Origin: Chaenocephalus aceratus
Lineage: Eukaryota; Chordata; Actinopteri; Perciformes; Channichthyidae
Length of the DNA stretch: 64,000 nt
Assembly: GCA_023974075.1 (NCBI GenBank)
Contig: CM043790.1
Coordinates: forward strand, 2,713,023 to 2,777,022
Direction of reading: 5' to 3'
The notes beneath the pieces are model-generated. The model was not told the DNA's origin. It saw only the letters and a list, made by a program, of their open reading frames with translations, and did not search any database. The translations under genes and the position numbers were made by a program. Of this stretch, positions 12,078 through 22,216 are shown one piece after another; position 1 is the first letter of the stretch; each line of letters opens with the position of its first letter.

Positions 12078-12984
12078 ATCGCAACAGGCCACCTTTTTTA
12101 TGGTTTGATTCAGTTTTACATTACATTTATTTGATAACTTCAGTTAACTTTGAAGATTCCGAAGACTACAAAATATAATCAAGACATATTTTATCATGTA
12201 TTATAGTAGAAAGTAGAAATAGTTTGAGTAGTTTTTAGTAGAAATATCCCTTACAATAAAGGCAGTACAGTATGCCTGTGTGTCATCTCCAATAAATGGC
12301 TTCAACCATCCTTTAAACTCAGGGTTTGATTCCCACTACTTTATGTACTTTTGTGAATACAGTTTAGACTGTGACGTGATGACCTACGTGGATGTTTAGC
12401 TTGTCACAGAGAGGCACACACACAGTGGACGAGGTGATTAAATGACTGAAGCTGTCTCAACGCGGGAGAGTGTGGCTGTCTCCTCTCTACTCTGACTGCA
12501 GCTGAGCTGCTGCGGGAGGCAACTGTGAGTCTGCACGCCTGTCAGTACTATGGGAGGGCTGAGGGGCTCACGGCAGCTCGTTAACTGCAGAACAATACGT
12601 CAGTCTCCAAACACCGGAAAAGTCCCTAATAACACCATTACAAGTCGTTAGATTAGTCGTTCGTCGCTTTTGACAAAAATAAGTAGCCGGAGGGTTTGGA
12701 AAGCCGCCGAATTTAACGACAAAGTCACCAAGTTGGCAACAGTGGTCTGTGTGTGACTTCTTAAATTGTTTGTTTACGTCCCTCACTTCCGTTTCTGATT
12801 CGCAAGCTGAACAGCCAATCAGAGTGATTGCTTGAGTGATTGCTTGAGTGATTACTGCCTGACCCCAAATAAGGCGTGTCACGGCAGACGGTGCAGGACA
12901 CACCAACCTGACTACGGCGCCGCGAATGCCCGACAGCCTCTGACGGCCTCTGACTCCCAAAATCGGGTTGGTGTGTCAGGGCCT
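11424..12984. mobile_element. PIF/Harbinger-like element, copy A of a five-copy family
   Basis: TIRs AGGCCCTGATACACCAA and TTGGTGTGTCAGGGCCT, with TTA on both sides (11421-11423 and 12985-12987). Subterminal DNA (CCGAAGCCGAC, GGCGGCGGTAGTGTGTATTC) is shared with copies at 15.5, 20.6, 35.2 and 38.2 kb. The middle (about 11.76-12.56 kb) is not shared with those copies and looks like later insertions, including a LINE-type tail and a (TA)n tract. Confidence 0.8.
11896..12075 (+). repeat. Dispersed teleost retroelement-like tail plus (TA)n
   Basis: AATAATAACTTTATTTGTAT, then GCACCTTTCATTC and CAAAGTGCTTTACATC, is a sequence common in fish genomes, usually at LINE or SINE 3' ends. It ends in a (TA)14 tract at 12047-12074. 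Assignment is from recall of the motif only. Confidence 0.5.
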
Positions 12985-13072
12985 TTATTTGTGCTTGAGC
13001 AACATTTTACTTGAACTTTATTTCAATGAAATTAGTTGTAATTATTGTCCTACATTTTCATTTGTTTTACAG

Positions 13073-13591
13073 AGATGTTTCACAGCTGCCTGGGCCTAGT
13101 GGCCCACAGGTGGCGTTTAACCAGCAGCCAGAACATCCATCTGTGCCGGCCCCCAGGTCAAGATCTTCTGTGGCTCAAGGGCCTTCACCAGAGCCATCAC
13201 CACCAAGGACCAGCAGACCAGCATCACTACAGCTGCCTCCACCTCCATCTGCGGCTGCCACCAGGTGAAGATACACCTCAGCACAAAGGCTCCACCACAG
13301 CCATCACCTTCAACCCAGCCAGCAAGGAGGTCTCGTGGAGGTTTCGTATAGCACTTGTACCCCCCACCTACACAGCAGCCCATGCACCATCACCCCCATC
13401 TTCACAGCAGCCAGACCCACTGTCTTGGAAGATAGACAAAGTCCTTGACACTGTCTTGACATTTATAATGAATAGTTGGTTGAAAGTTCTGATGTTCAAT
13501 ATTGTAAATAGTGAGATCTTCCAGTTTCTTATATTTATATAAATAGTTGGTTGAAAAAAACATATTTATAATAAATTGTTGGTTGAATAAA
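13073..13591 (+). other. Exon-like Pro/Ser-rich stretch with polyadenylation signal
   Basis: A pyrimidine-rich tract ending TTTGTTTTACAG precedes an open frame (to 13268) reading PGPSGP, then repeated Pro-Ser-rich stretches. A second frame takes over the same composition after 13265. An AATAAA lies at 13586-13591. It resembles a frameshifted terminal exon or a retroposed 3' end. I do not recognise the protein, and Pro/Ser-rich composition is weak evidence. Confidence 0.25.
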
Positions 13592-13640
13592 AAGTTTGAA
13601 TGCTCAATTTGTATGTGTACACATCACATGAACATATGTA

Positions 13641-13958
13641 CCGTACTTTTCGGACTATAAGCCGCGACTTTTTTCCCCATTTTTTTTGTACAGCTAACGG
13701 CCACTAGGGAACCTCCTAAATCTATGGATTTTACAGGTAAAATTAACCACCTTTAACACTATGGGCTCTATGACCGGTCCGCGCCCGCCACCTTTAAGCG
13801 GCGGGCTCCAGCAGGAAAAGCTGGAGGCTGGAAAAGAGTGAGACAGGTAGCGCGCCAAAGTAAAAGTGGAACCGAGAGACAGAACGAGAGCAAGACAGAC
13901 GGACAATTTAGCTGCTGCGGCTTATATGCAGGTGCGCTTTATAGTCCGAAAAGTACGG
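13641..13958. mobile_element. Tc1/mariner-type MITE, 318 bp, TA TSD
   Basis: Ends CCGTACTTTTCGGACTATAA and TATAGTCCGAAAAGTACGG form nearly perfect TIRs of 19-20 bp, each flanked by TA (13639-13640 and 13959-13960). The interior has no transposase. The CGGACTATAAG end is typical of a very abundant vertebrate mariner-like MITE. Confidence 0.88.
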
Positions 13959-14620
13959 TAATATGAACATTTGAATTGAATTTTTTTAATTTTAGACATG
14001 AATAACACATTTATATGTGTAATTCAAATATTTCACTGCTTTTGTGATCCTAAGACTTTGGTAACCAAATCTAAAACACCAAAACAATTCGATCACATGA
14101 GTACATTTGTGTTTTCACAAGAATTTTGAAGATTTTCCGAAAATCGGATGTCAAATTTTAAGCTTTTGAGCTACTTATCTCATCAAACGGTGCTCTAAGG
14201 TGAGTAATTTACATATATAGCAATACCAGAGATTGTCCTGAACATTTTTATATGTAACACATGGGATGCCATGTTAGAAGAAATACATTGAAAAGGTGAT
14301 TTAAGAAAACATCTAAAAATCGAGAAAATACCCGTAGACTCCAGAGGGTTAACTACAACTGGTGGATTGAGAATCCGATTGGTTTACCAAAGCGTACTCA
14401 CGGTTTTGCACTAGCACATTAATGTACATACAGAATCAATATGTACATGTTGAAAGAGATATAGAAAGACGGACTGTGAGAGAGACAAACAAACAAATAT
14501 AAATGGTCAGGGTGGGTTTCCCATGAAAGTCCTGACATTCCTCTGTCTCTTTCTCCCATTCTGTCTCTCCCTCTCTGCCCGAGGCAGCAGTTGGCCCCCT
14601 CACATCCTGACAGGCCTAAT
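13959..14620. other. Intron sequence; possible TTAA-element end at 14340-14352
   Basis: CCCGTAGACTCCAGAGGG followed by TTAA looks like a single piggyBac-like terminus (CCCTCTGGAGTC in reverse), but I found no partner end. Nothing else supported. Confidence 0.3.
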
Positions 14621-15134
14621 TAGGGTTGCCAGAAACTGACCATGATCAAAATCGATTATTCGGCAGCCCTGGCGAATAATAATCGATTATTCGACCGACC
14701 CCTCCCCCCCCCGCGAAAAAAAAAAAAAAAGGAATTCCGTTTTTTTTTCTTTACTGGAACATGTTTAACAGTACAAACAACAAACAAGCATGTTATCACA
14801 ACGACGTGGCCTTGAAGTGAAGTTGAGCTGTGATAGACCAACGTCTTTTCGCAGAGCTTGCATTTAACTTCCTTTGGACTTGTAAGTTCGAAGTAGTTCC
14901 ACGAGGAGGAACTCTTTTTACCGGCCGCTTTGTTCATCTTTAGTCGCACGTGTGAGGGAGAGGGGGGGTGGGGGCGGGGTCGGTGTGTAGCGTGCTGCAG
15001 CAGCAGTCTGCACGCAGGCTTCCTCCAACTTTACAGTAAAACAAACTGGGTGTGACCAATGGCCATTTACAATTATTAATACTATTACTATTATTAGAAT
15101 ATATTTATATATATTTTGGTTGAAACTAAGCCAT

Positions 15135-15165
<31 letters not shown>

Positions 15166-15243
15166 TAAATAAAATCGATTTTTAAAAATAATATTCGATT
15201 ATGGAGACTGTAACGAATATTCGAATAATCGCTGGCATCCCTA
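14621..15243. mobile_element. hAT-type element, 623 bp, 8 bp TSD GGCCTAAT
   Basis: Starts TAGGGTTGCCAG and ends CTGGCATCCCTA. Identical flanks GGCCTAAT lie at 14613-14620 and 15244-15251. Subterminal ATTCG/CGATTATTCG words recur at both ends. It carries a BED-finger remnant on the minus strand and a poly-A run near 15135. Confidence 0.92.
14803..14949 (-). pseudogene. BED-type zinc finger remnant of a hAT transposase
   Basis: The minus-strand frame starts MRLKMNKAAGKKSSSSWNYF and continues with KCKLCEKTL and STSLQGHV. WNYF followed by C-x2-C and a distal His is the BED finger that opens many hAT transposases and binds DNA. The second His and everything downstream are lost, with the frame running into unrelated sequence after about residue 49. 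It sits inside the 14621-15243 hAT, which explains its origin. Confidence 0.8.
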
Positions 15244-15535
15244 GGCCTAATAACTAGCACCCAACACAAACACAAATCTAACAGCCATGTGTGAGGCCTG
15301 AATCAGAGTGTGAAATGAAACATCTGGGGAACATAAAGACAGAACAGCAGAGTGACAGACAGAAGGTGGATGTGTTTGCCTAACAACCAGACTGTTGGAA
15401 AATATCATTTTCTTTTGTTGGGGGCTAAATGGGACTGGCTGAAACTGAGGGCAGAAGTCAGTGTTGTGGCAAATAAAGGATCTTCAGGTCCGGCAGTGTC
15501 TATAGAAAATCCAGCCTGAAATGTGTCAGCACCCA
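15244..15535. other. Intron sequence, nothing recognised
   Basis: Unique-looking AT-moderate DNA, no supported feature. Confidence 0.4.
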
Positions 15536-15775
15536 ACAGACACAACCCTACGTTCCTTTGACAAAATCTGACAGAATCGACACGTGCTGGGTCACAGTAG
15601 ACATGTGCATCTCGAAATAAAGATGGAGCCAACCGGAGCACAGCAGAGAGAAAAGGAGGGGAAGACCTGCCTGCCTGTAGCGGACGTAAAAGTCGGGACG
15701 CCTTTGGTACGCGTTCTTTGGTCTCAGGTTGGTGTGTCGCGGCCGTAACAGCATCACAAAAAAAGGCCCGGGTGA
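15536..15775 (-). repeat. Harbinger-like copy D plus attached hAT flank
   Basis: Reverse complement matches 35201-35405 closely: AGGTTGGTGTGTCGCGGCC end, TTTGGTACGCGTTC, GAGCCAACCGGAGCACAG, GACATGTGCATCTCG. The match continues past the MITE end into ACAGCATCACAAAAAAAGGC, which in the 35 kb copy is hAT sequence around the MITE. Relative to 35.2 kb, this copy keeps about 37 bp that the other lacks. Confidence 0.75.
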
Positions 15776-16207
15776 TCCACTATAGTATAAGCTATAGGAC
15801 TTCGCTTTCCATGCCATCCAATTCATCTCAGTTCTCTCAATACTTTTCTATGTATTTGTTCTACTTCAAATGAACAATGTCTCTGTAGAGAGTTGGCCAT
15901 GTTACACATTAGAAGCAGCATGAAGCACTTCCCCTCTCCTCCCTTCAGATTGGACTCTCAGCTCTCTTCACTGGCGCTGAATCCTGCCAATCATTCCAGG
16001 AGTTTCTATTCAATCTGCCAGCTGGACAAAGCTGCTTCCCCCCTCAGAGAGGGGCGGATGGAATGGGAAAGGACAGCGAGTTGGATAGAGGGGATGAAGA
16101 AAAGAGTGACTAAAGATACAAAACCACAAGTGCACCACAAGTGCCATTATGGTGAGTTCAACGCTCCACATAAGCTATAATACATAAATCATTCAAAATT
16201 GCTACAT
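15776..16207. other. Intron sequence, nothing recognised
   Basis: No open frame or repeat supported between the MITE-derived copy and the L1 start. Confidence 0.4.
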
Positions 16208-16433
16208 ACGACTTCTGGTGAGCAAGGTGAGTGAGATGGCTGCTTAATTTTTAGCTCCCGATAGCAATTGGAAACCAACCCCCTTAACTTGCCAAGTAAT
16301 ATACAAATCGATATGTTTTATTGGAATGAGAGGGGTAAAGAGAACTAGAAGTCAAAAGAAAGGTGACAAACTAGAAAGACAGAATTCATCGGAGATGGAA
16401 GACGCTCAAAGCTCCGTTAGCTTTCTGCGAACT

Positions 16434-17206
16434 CCGCATTAACCCAGGCCCACGAAACTAGGCTGAAAGAAGCAGAGGAACGAATCGATGAGGCGGAGAC
16501 AGTAAACATGGCTATGTCAGATGCGTTGATTAAATCAATGAAAGAACAGAGAGCCATGCAGGGGAAACTGGTGGATTTGGAAGGTCGATCCAGGAGAAAT
16601 AATATGCTCATTTATGGAGTACCCGAAGAGAAGGAAGGTAACTCCATGTCTGACTTTGTGGATCAACTTTTGAAAACTGAACTCGCTTTACCGGATACCA
16701 ACCTACAGATACAACACACTCATAGAGCTGTGGCTCGAAAAACCGGAAAGGAATGCACCGCCAAGGTCCATGGTGGTGAACTTTCTGGAGTTTACCACCA
16801 AAGAAAGGGTACTGAAAAAGGCCTGGGAAAAGAAGATACTGATGGAAGGGCGACGTCTATCGTTCGATCACGACTATGCAACGGAGGTCATCCTGAAGCG
16901 CAAGGCGTACATGGGAATAAAGAGGGTCCTTGAGGAGAAAAATATAAGTTTCCAGAAACCTCTCGACAGGATGCGCATTCACTGGGACTCGGGAACACGC
17001 ACATACGACAGTGCGCAAGATGCAGCGCAGGAGCTGAGGAGGAGAGGTTTCTCCGTGGAGATACCAGACCGCAACGCTTCGGAGCTGTACACGAAGATGG
17101 AGTGTCTCCACCAGACCAAGACATGGCAGCGTGTCGGAGAGAGGAGTGCAGGTGGGGCTGAGACCGCGAGCAAATATATGTGCTATCGGATGCCGTTGGA
17201 CTACTA
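16434..17206 (+). pseudogene. L1 ORF1 (RNA-binding/chaperone protein) remnant
   Basis: A frame from ALTQAHETRLKEAEERIDEA (coiled-coil heptads) leads into RRNNMLIYGVPEEKEG, the conserved RRM start of L1 ORF1 proteins. It continues to about 16770. After a one-base shift the second frame gives VVNFLEFTTKERVLKKAW, YMGIKRVLEEKNI and SAQDAAQELRRRGFSVE, which is the ORF1 C-terminal domain. ORF1p coats L1 RNA as a trimer and acts as a nucleic-acid chaperone. An upstream frame break near 16430 removes the true start, so no intact protein is made. Confidence 0.88.
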
Positions 17207-17411
17207 GGATGCGTGAGATTGCGTGTTTCACCTCTATTGAGGGGCCCTCCAGGAGTAGGCTTTCCCCTTTTCCTGCCAACGGGGACTTAGGGTGGCGAAG
17301 TCTACGTTTTTCTTTGACGTTCTACGTTCACTACATGTAGGCCAGATGTTCAGGTCTGTGTAGTTTTCAGTTGTCTGGAGTTTTGTGAATGCAAAGGATT
17401 GGGTAATTGAA

Positions 17412-18180
17412 ATGCCGTACAATAATATAAAATTGCTGTCACTTAATGTAAATGGGATGAATAATCCAGTTAAAAGGAGCAAGGTCCTGGCTAAATTGAA
17501 AAAAGAAAAGGCCCAAGTACTATTTTTACAAGAAACTCATCTGCCTCAACAGGAGCATGAAAAATGAAAACGCTTTGGTTTTAAAAATACATTCTATAGT
17601 TCTTACAGACCTAGCCAGAAGAGGGGAGTGGCTATCCTTATTTCAAATGCAGTTCAATTTGAACTCCATAAAGAAGATAGGGACAAAGAGGGACGCTATG
17701 TATTAGTGAAAGAAACACTTGAAAACGCAGTGGTGACATTGGTCAATGTATATGCCCCCCCAGAGAGCAACAAATGTATTTAAAGAAATCTGTTTGACGT
17801 CATTGCATTAGAGACTGAGAGTATTTTGATATGTGGAGGGACAAAAATAGCAAGAAGCACCTGACCAAGTTTGTTAATGCCTCAGTGCAGGAAATGGGAC
17901 TAATTGATATTTAGAGGGAACTTCACCCCCTAGAACGGGATTATACACACTATTCAGTACCTCACTCTGTGTACTCCAGAATTGACTAATTTTTAATAAA
18001 TACAGGTGAAAGTCACAAGATCACAGAGTAAAATCGGGGTGGCAGATGTTTCGGATCATAATATGATTAGCTTGTCAATACATCTGAATAGTAGACAAAA
18101 GAATACAGTGTGGAGGCTCAATGTCGGTGTTTTGAATAATAAGGCGATCGTGGAACAGTTAAGGGAAGAGATACAAATAT
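17412..18180 (+). pseudogene. L1 ORF2 apurinic-like endonuclease remnant
   Basis: It opens MPYNNIKLLSLNVNGMNNPV and continues KRSKVLAKLKKEKAQVLFLQETHL, the L1 endonuclease N-terminus with its catalytic Asn (LNVNG) and Glu (QETHL). VAILIS and VTLVNVYAPPE follow after a stop. SQSKIGVADVSDHNMISLSI gives the SDH catalytic His box near 18050. The GDFN block is destroyed (the 17.83 kb region reads ESILICGG). Several stops and indels are present. The hAT at 18181 interrupts it. Confidence 0.88.
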
Positions 18181-18547
18181 TAGGGCTGTCAAGTTAATGC
18201 AACAAAAAAGTAACGCCACTAATTATTTGAACGGGATTAACGCATGTGTATTTTTTGTCCTCGGCCGCCCCGTAGTTTCAGAGCGTATCGAGTTTAAAAT
18301 ACCATCGACAAGCTGATGCTGACAGCACCGCTCCTGCTGCCCGCTTGCGGCAGACCACACTTCCACGCTCACCGGCAAGCCCGGACTGGCCATCAGGAGG
18401 ACCGGGAGGGTGTGTGTATGTGTGGCGCGAGCGAGAGAGAACGCGCACACCTTACGTGTATTGTTGTTGTTAGCATCTGGTGCTAGCTAGCTGCTAGTTC
18501 TCCGTGTCAACAGGAGTCACAGTTCGCACACACACAAGACCGCAATT

Positions 18548-18982
18548 ATGGCAGAAGCAAAAAAGCTCAAAATATATAATTTTCACTCCGAGTGGGAGGA
18601 TGATTATTTTTTATCTATTCCAGTCCATCTGTCTCATCTGCAATGCGAGCGTGGCTTTATCGAAGAAGGGTAATTTAGGAGCGGCATTTCAAAACAGTGC
18701 ACAAACGCTACGAGACGGAATTCCCTCCTAATTCTGCCCTACGCTCCCAAAAGGGGAGGGGCCTGAAAGGACAGCTAAATGCACAGCAGTCCATTTTCAC
18801 CAGGCCCAACAACAAGAGCAAGCTGGTAGAGCACCAGAGCATCTTATCGTGTCAGTCACGTTCTTGCGAAACACATGAAGTCTTTCAAAGACGGCGAAGT
18901 TGTGAAAGAAGCATTCCTGGAGGCTGCCGACGCGCTTTTTGGGGACAGTGAAAATAACAGCAGCATTTCAACAGGTTTTTGA
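18548..18982 (+). pseudogene. hAT transposase N-terminus, EPM2AIP1/GTF2IRD2-like
   Basis: It starts MAEAKKLKIYNFHSEWEDDY. Across shifted frames it continues CLICNASVALSKKGNL, RHFKTVHKRYETEFPPNSAL, QQSIFTRPNNKS and HVLAKHMKSFKDGEVVKEAF, then EAADALFGDSEN. C-x2-C followed by H-x4-H (HFKTVH) is the zinc finger opening this hAT group, from which vertebrate GTF2IRD2 and EPM2AIP1 were domesticated. At least three frameshifts and a terminal TGA break it. The catalytic RNase H-like core is absent. Confidence 0.82.
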
Positions 18983-19398
18983 TATAATAAAAACTCAAGT
19001 TAGATACCGTTATTAATCAGCTGTAAGTTTTAGTTTGTTTGAACTTATTCATTATAATTATTGTACAAAATGGTATAAGAATGCAAACATTAAGATCTGT
19101 TCCGTTTAAATTGATTATAGTCTATTATCAATTCAGGTTAAGAAACTAGTGTTGCTTGCATCCTATTTTAAAGGCATTTCTTTTTATACTCTAATAAAAT
19201 GCAACACAAAATGGGTTTGATTCTATTAATTTTGTCTTTTTTATTGCACTGTTGCAGCAGATTCCTGTGTAGCTTCAGATCTGAGTTGTCTTATTAGTAA
19301 GCCTAATTTATACTTTTGTTGCAACACTATTTTTATATAATGGCAAAGAAAGGGTTCAGAGTATTTTCTTTTTTTCCTGTGTAATATGTGGCAGCACT

Positions 19399-19518
19399 GC
19401 CACAAGTTCCTCTTCAGAGAGGGTCTTCAGTACAGATGGCAATATTGTCACCTGCCTGCGCTCATCTCTGAAACCAGACCATGTAAACAGGCTGGTGTTT
19501 CTTGCAAAAAATCTTTAA
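19399..19518 (+). pseudogene. hAT C-terminal dimerisation domain remnant (ZBED/Ac type)
   Basis: Thirty-nine codons to a TAA read ATSSSSERVFSTDGNIVT, CLRSSLKPDHVNRLVFLAKN, L. The S-ERVFS-GNIV and L-P-VN-LVFLAKN pattern is the conserved end of Ac/ZBED-type hAT transposases that mediates dimerisation. Its type differs from the GTF2IRD2-like N-terminus upstream. It may therefore belong to the inner hAT ending at 19936 rather than to the outer element. No ATG-initiated frame covers it. Confidence 0.82.
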
Positions 19519-19969
19519 GAGATTACATGAGCAGCCCTACCAGCATGGTGTGACCATGGTGGCCAAAACATTTTTATTTGGTCTTAAATTGTAGTTCAAC
19601 ATTTATTTCCTGTTACTTCTGGACCATGACGGTTGGCCAGCCTTCAACGTTTAGTGGAATATGTTGAATATGTTTTCAGTAGGTTGTGACAGTGCACTGC
19701 AACATATTTGATTTCATTTATTTTAGTCTAATTTATTTTTATTTATCATATTAATATATGTTTAGTATGGTTTTGGAAGTGCGCTACAACATATTTATTG
19801 ATCTTGTTTATTGGTAAAATATTATTTGTGTTAAAGTTCAATAAATGGTTAATGAATAATCGTCAAAATAATCGTGATATCAATTATTGACCCAAATAAT
19901 CGTGATTATGATTTTTGCCATAATCGCACAGCCCTATAAGGAGCTGTTTCAATGAAAACAGAGGAGCGA

Positions 19970-20257
<288 letters not shown>

Positions 20258-20628
20258 ATTATTGTATTGTATGAGAGAGGTTCCAGGTTGAATTGAGGCG
20301 AATATTTGTAATGTTCAGAGGTTGTTGTGTTTAATATTCCTGAGAATATTTGTCATTGTTCAAATGATAATAAACAAATGATTTGCATAAAGCATATTTG
20401 TCCACTCATATGTTGATATGAGTATTACAAACTTGAAAAAAAATCCCTCTAAAAAAGGTACATTTAGAACAGATAAATCGCGATTAACTATGGACAATCA
20501 TGCGATTAATCGCGATTAAATATTTTAATCGACTGACAGCCCTAAAAAATATAGAGGAGAATGATAATGGGGATGTGGACCCTGGGATGCTTTGAAGGCT
20601 GTTCTCCGTGGAAAGCTGATCGCCCTAA

Positions 20629-20949
20629 AGGCCCTGACACACCTACCCAATTTTGGGAGTCAGAGACCGCCAGAGGCAGTCGGGCATTCGCGGTGCCCTA
20701 CTCAGGTTGGTGTGTCCAGCACCGTCGTTGCTTTACGGCACATTTTCACACCTCCCGCGGCCGATTCAACATGTTGAAATCACTCTGATTGGTTGTTGCC
20801 TCTTTTGAATGACGAATACACACTACCGCTGCCTTCTGGTAAGGACAGTTATTGCTACTCGTCGACTGAAGTCTTTGCGGTGTGTACATAGGCGGGCGGC
20901 GTAGCCGACGTAGCGGACGTAAAAGTCGGGATGCCTTTGGTACGCGTTC
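20629..20949. mobile_element. Harbinger-like MITE, copy B, right end lost
   Basis: Left end AGGCCCTGACACACC is preceded by TAA. Subterminal CCAATTTTGGGAGTCAGAG and GACGAATACACACTACCGC are the reverse complement of copy A's right half. It stops at GGTACGCGTT, well before an expected TTGGTGTGTC end, where L1 RT sequence resumes. The right junction is therefore a deletion that also removed L1 sequence. Confidence 0.75.
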
Positions 20950-21415
20950 AATTATTTCCATTTTGCCTAAGGAAGGCAAAGACAAAGACCACTGGAAAAA
21001 TGATAGGCCAATTGCTCTTTTAAATGTGGACTACAAGCTGTTTACCTCAATCATCTGTAAAAGATTTGAGACTTTTATGCCAGATCTTATTCATGAAGAC
21101 CAAACTGGATTCATTAGAGAGAGGGCGCCAAACACAAGACAATATCAGAAGGACTCTCCATATTGTAGACAATGCACATAAAAAGGGCACGAGTATGGTT
21201 CTGGTTAGTCTGGACGCAGAAAAAGCGTTTGACAGTGTCAGTTGGTCTTTTTGATATGAAGTACTAAGGAGGATGGTTTAAATGAAAATGCAATTCGGTG
21301 TATTAAGACTATTTATCATGAACCTACGGCTAGTGTCAAAGTAAATGGGAGTCTGTCCAATAGGATTCAGCTGGAGAGAGGCTCTAGACAGGGTTGCTGT
21401 CTCTCTCCTCTCTTT
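20950..21415 (+). pseudogene. L1 ORF2 reverse transcriptase fragment
   Basis: Frame segments read [49 protein letters not shown], then (shifted) [14 protein letters not shown] and VNGSLSNRIQLERGSRQGC. These are L1 RT fingers and palm blocks, including the first catalytic Asp region (LDAEKAFD). A short ORF2 stretch (GDVDPGMLWDALKAVLRGKL) survives at 20545-20628. Hundreds of bases between the two are gone at the MITE junction. The second catalytic box (YADD) is absent. Confidence 0.9.
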
Positions 21416-22180
21416 GGAACCTACTAGACTAGCCATCGGCGCGGTCCCGCAGTCCTCCGTTGGTGTGGATGTTGGTCCAGATGCTAGGCCAGCAGCCGCC
21501 GGCGCGAGCCCACAGAGATCCTCCGGCCGAGCTAGCTGTTTTGCTAGCCGGCCTCGTGTGCAGCCAGCCGGTGATGCATGGTTCTCCGCTGCTGTGCTTT
21601 TAGCCCTCGGTGCGGGCCCCCAGTCCTCCGATGGTGTGGATGTTGGTCCTGCTGCTAGGCCAGCAGCCGTCAGCGCGAGACCATAGAGACCTGCAGGCAG
21701 AGCTAGCTGTTCAGCTAGCCGGCCTCTTATGAAGCCAGTCCGGTGGTGTCCGGTGGTGTCCGGTGGTGCGAGAATCTCCGCTGCTAGGCCTCTAGCCCTC
21801 GGCATGTGGATCTCTGCTGCTCGGCCACCAGCCCTCGGCGTGGACCCGTAGTCCTCCGACGGTGTGGGTAGAGGTCCTGCTGCCAGTTCGGCAGCAGTCA
21901 GCGCGAGACTGCAGAGACCCGCTGGTGGTGCTAGCTGTTCAGCTAGCCAGCCTCTTCGTAAGCCGACTGATGGTGTGTGGAGCTCAGCGGCTGGGCCGCC
22001 AGCCGTCAGGTCGATGGAAACGACGCCGGGACCCGGACACGGGTGGATATCTCCCGAGAGCAAGAGACACAGCCGAGCCAATAGCCCAATATTCTCCTCT
22101 TTTAGTTTTAGACCCTTTTTTTTGTTTGAGAGTCTGCCAGGAGTGCCAGATGAATGAAATGTAGATAATATGCCGATCAT
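21416..22180 (-). pseudogene. L2/CR1-type LINE 5' ORF remnant with 2A-like motif and VNTR
   Basis: The minus-strand frame from an ATG at 22180 gives NIGLLARLCLLLSGDIHPCP then GP. LLLSGDI-P-PGP is the short motif found near the N-terminus of CR1/L2-type LINE proteins of fish and sea urchins, where DxExNPGP acts as a 2A-like ribosome-skipping signal. Here the Asn of NPGP is Cys, so it should be inactive. An Ala/Pro/Leu-rich region of three imperfect repeats follows (GRLAEQLA-PAGL-LALTAA). After 21416 the frame runs into antisense L1. No endonuclease or RT is attached. Confidence 0.65.
21432..22015. repeat. VNTR, three diverged units of about 170-230 bp
   Basis: CAGTCCTCCG-GGTGTGG starts units at about 21450, 21621 and 21850, each followed by GAGCTAGCTGTT-GCTAGCC. 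The middle unit holds an extra triplicated GTCCGGTGGT. The VNTR lies within the L2-type ORF remnant. Confidence 0.8.
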
Positions 22181-22216
22181 GGACGAAGTGCTTGTTATTC
22201 AACGATGTTGCTGGTG

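Noticed and set aside
13073..13591. A real terminal exon of a host gene
   Set aside because: Kept only as a weak candidate: no upstream exon, a frame change within the Pro-rich stretch, and a repeat-dense surrounding.
21278..21415. C-terminal part of the 300-codon minus-strand frame as L2 protein
   Set aside because: This segment is antisense to L1 reverse transcriptase on the plus strand.
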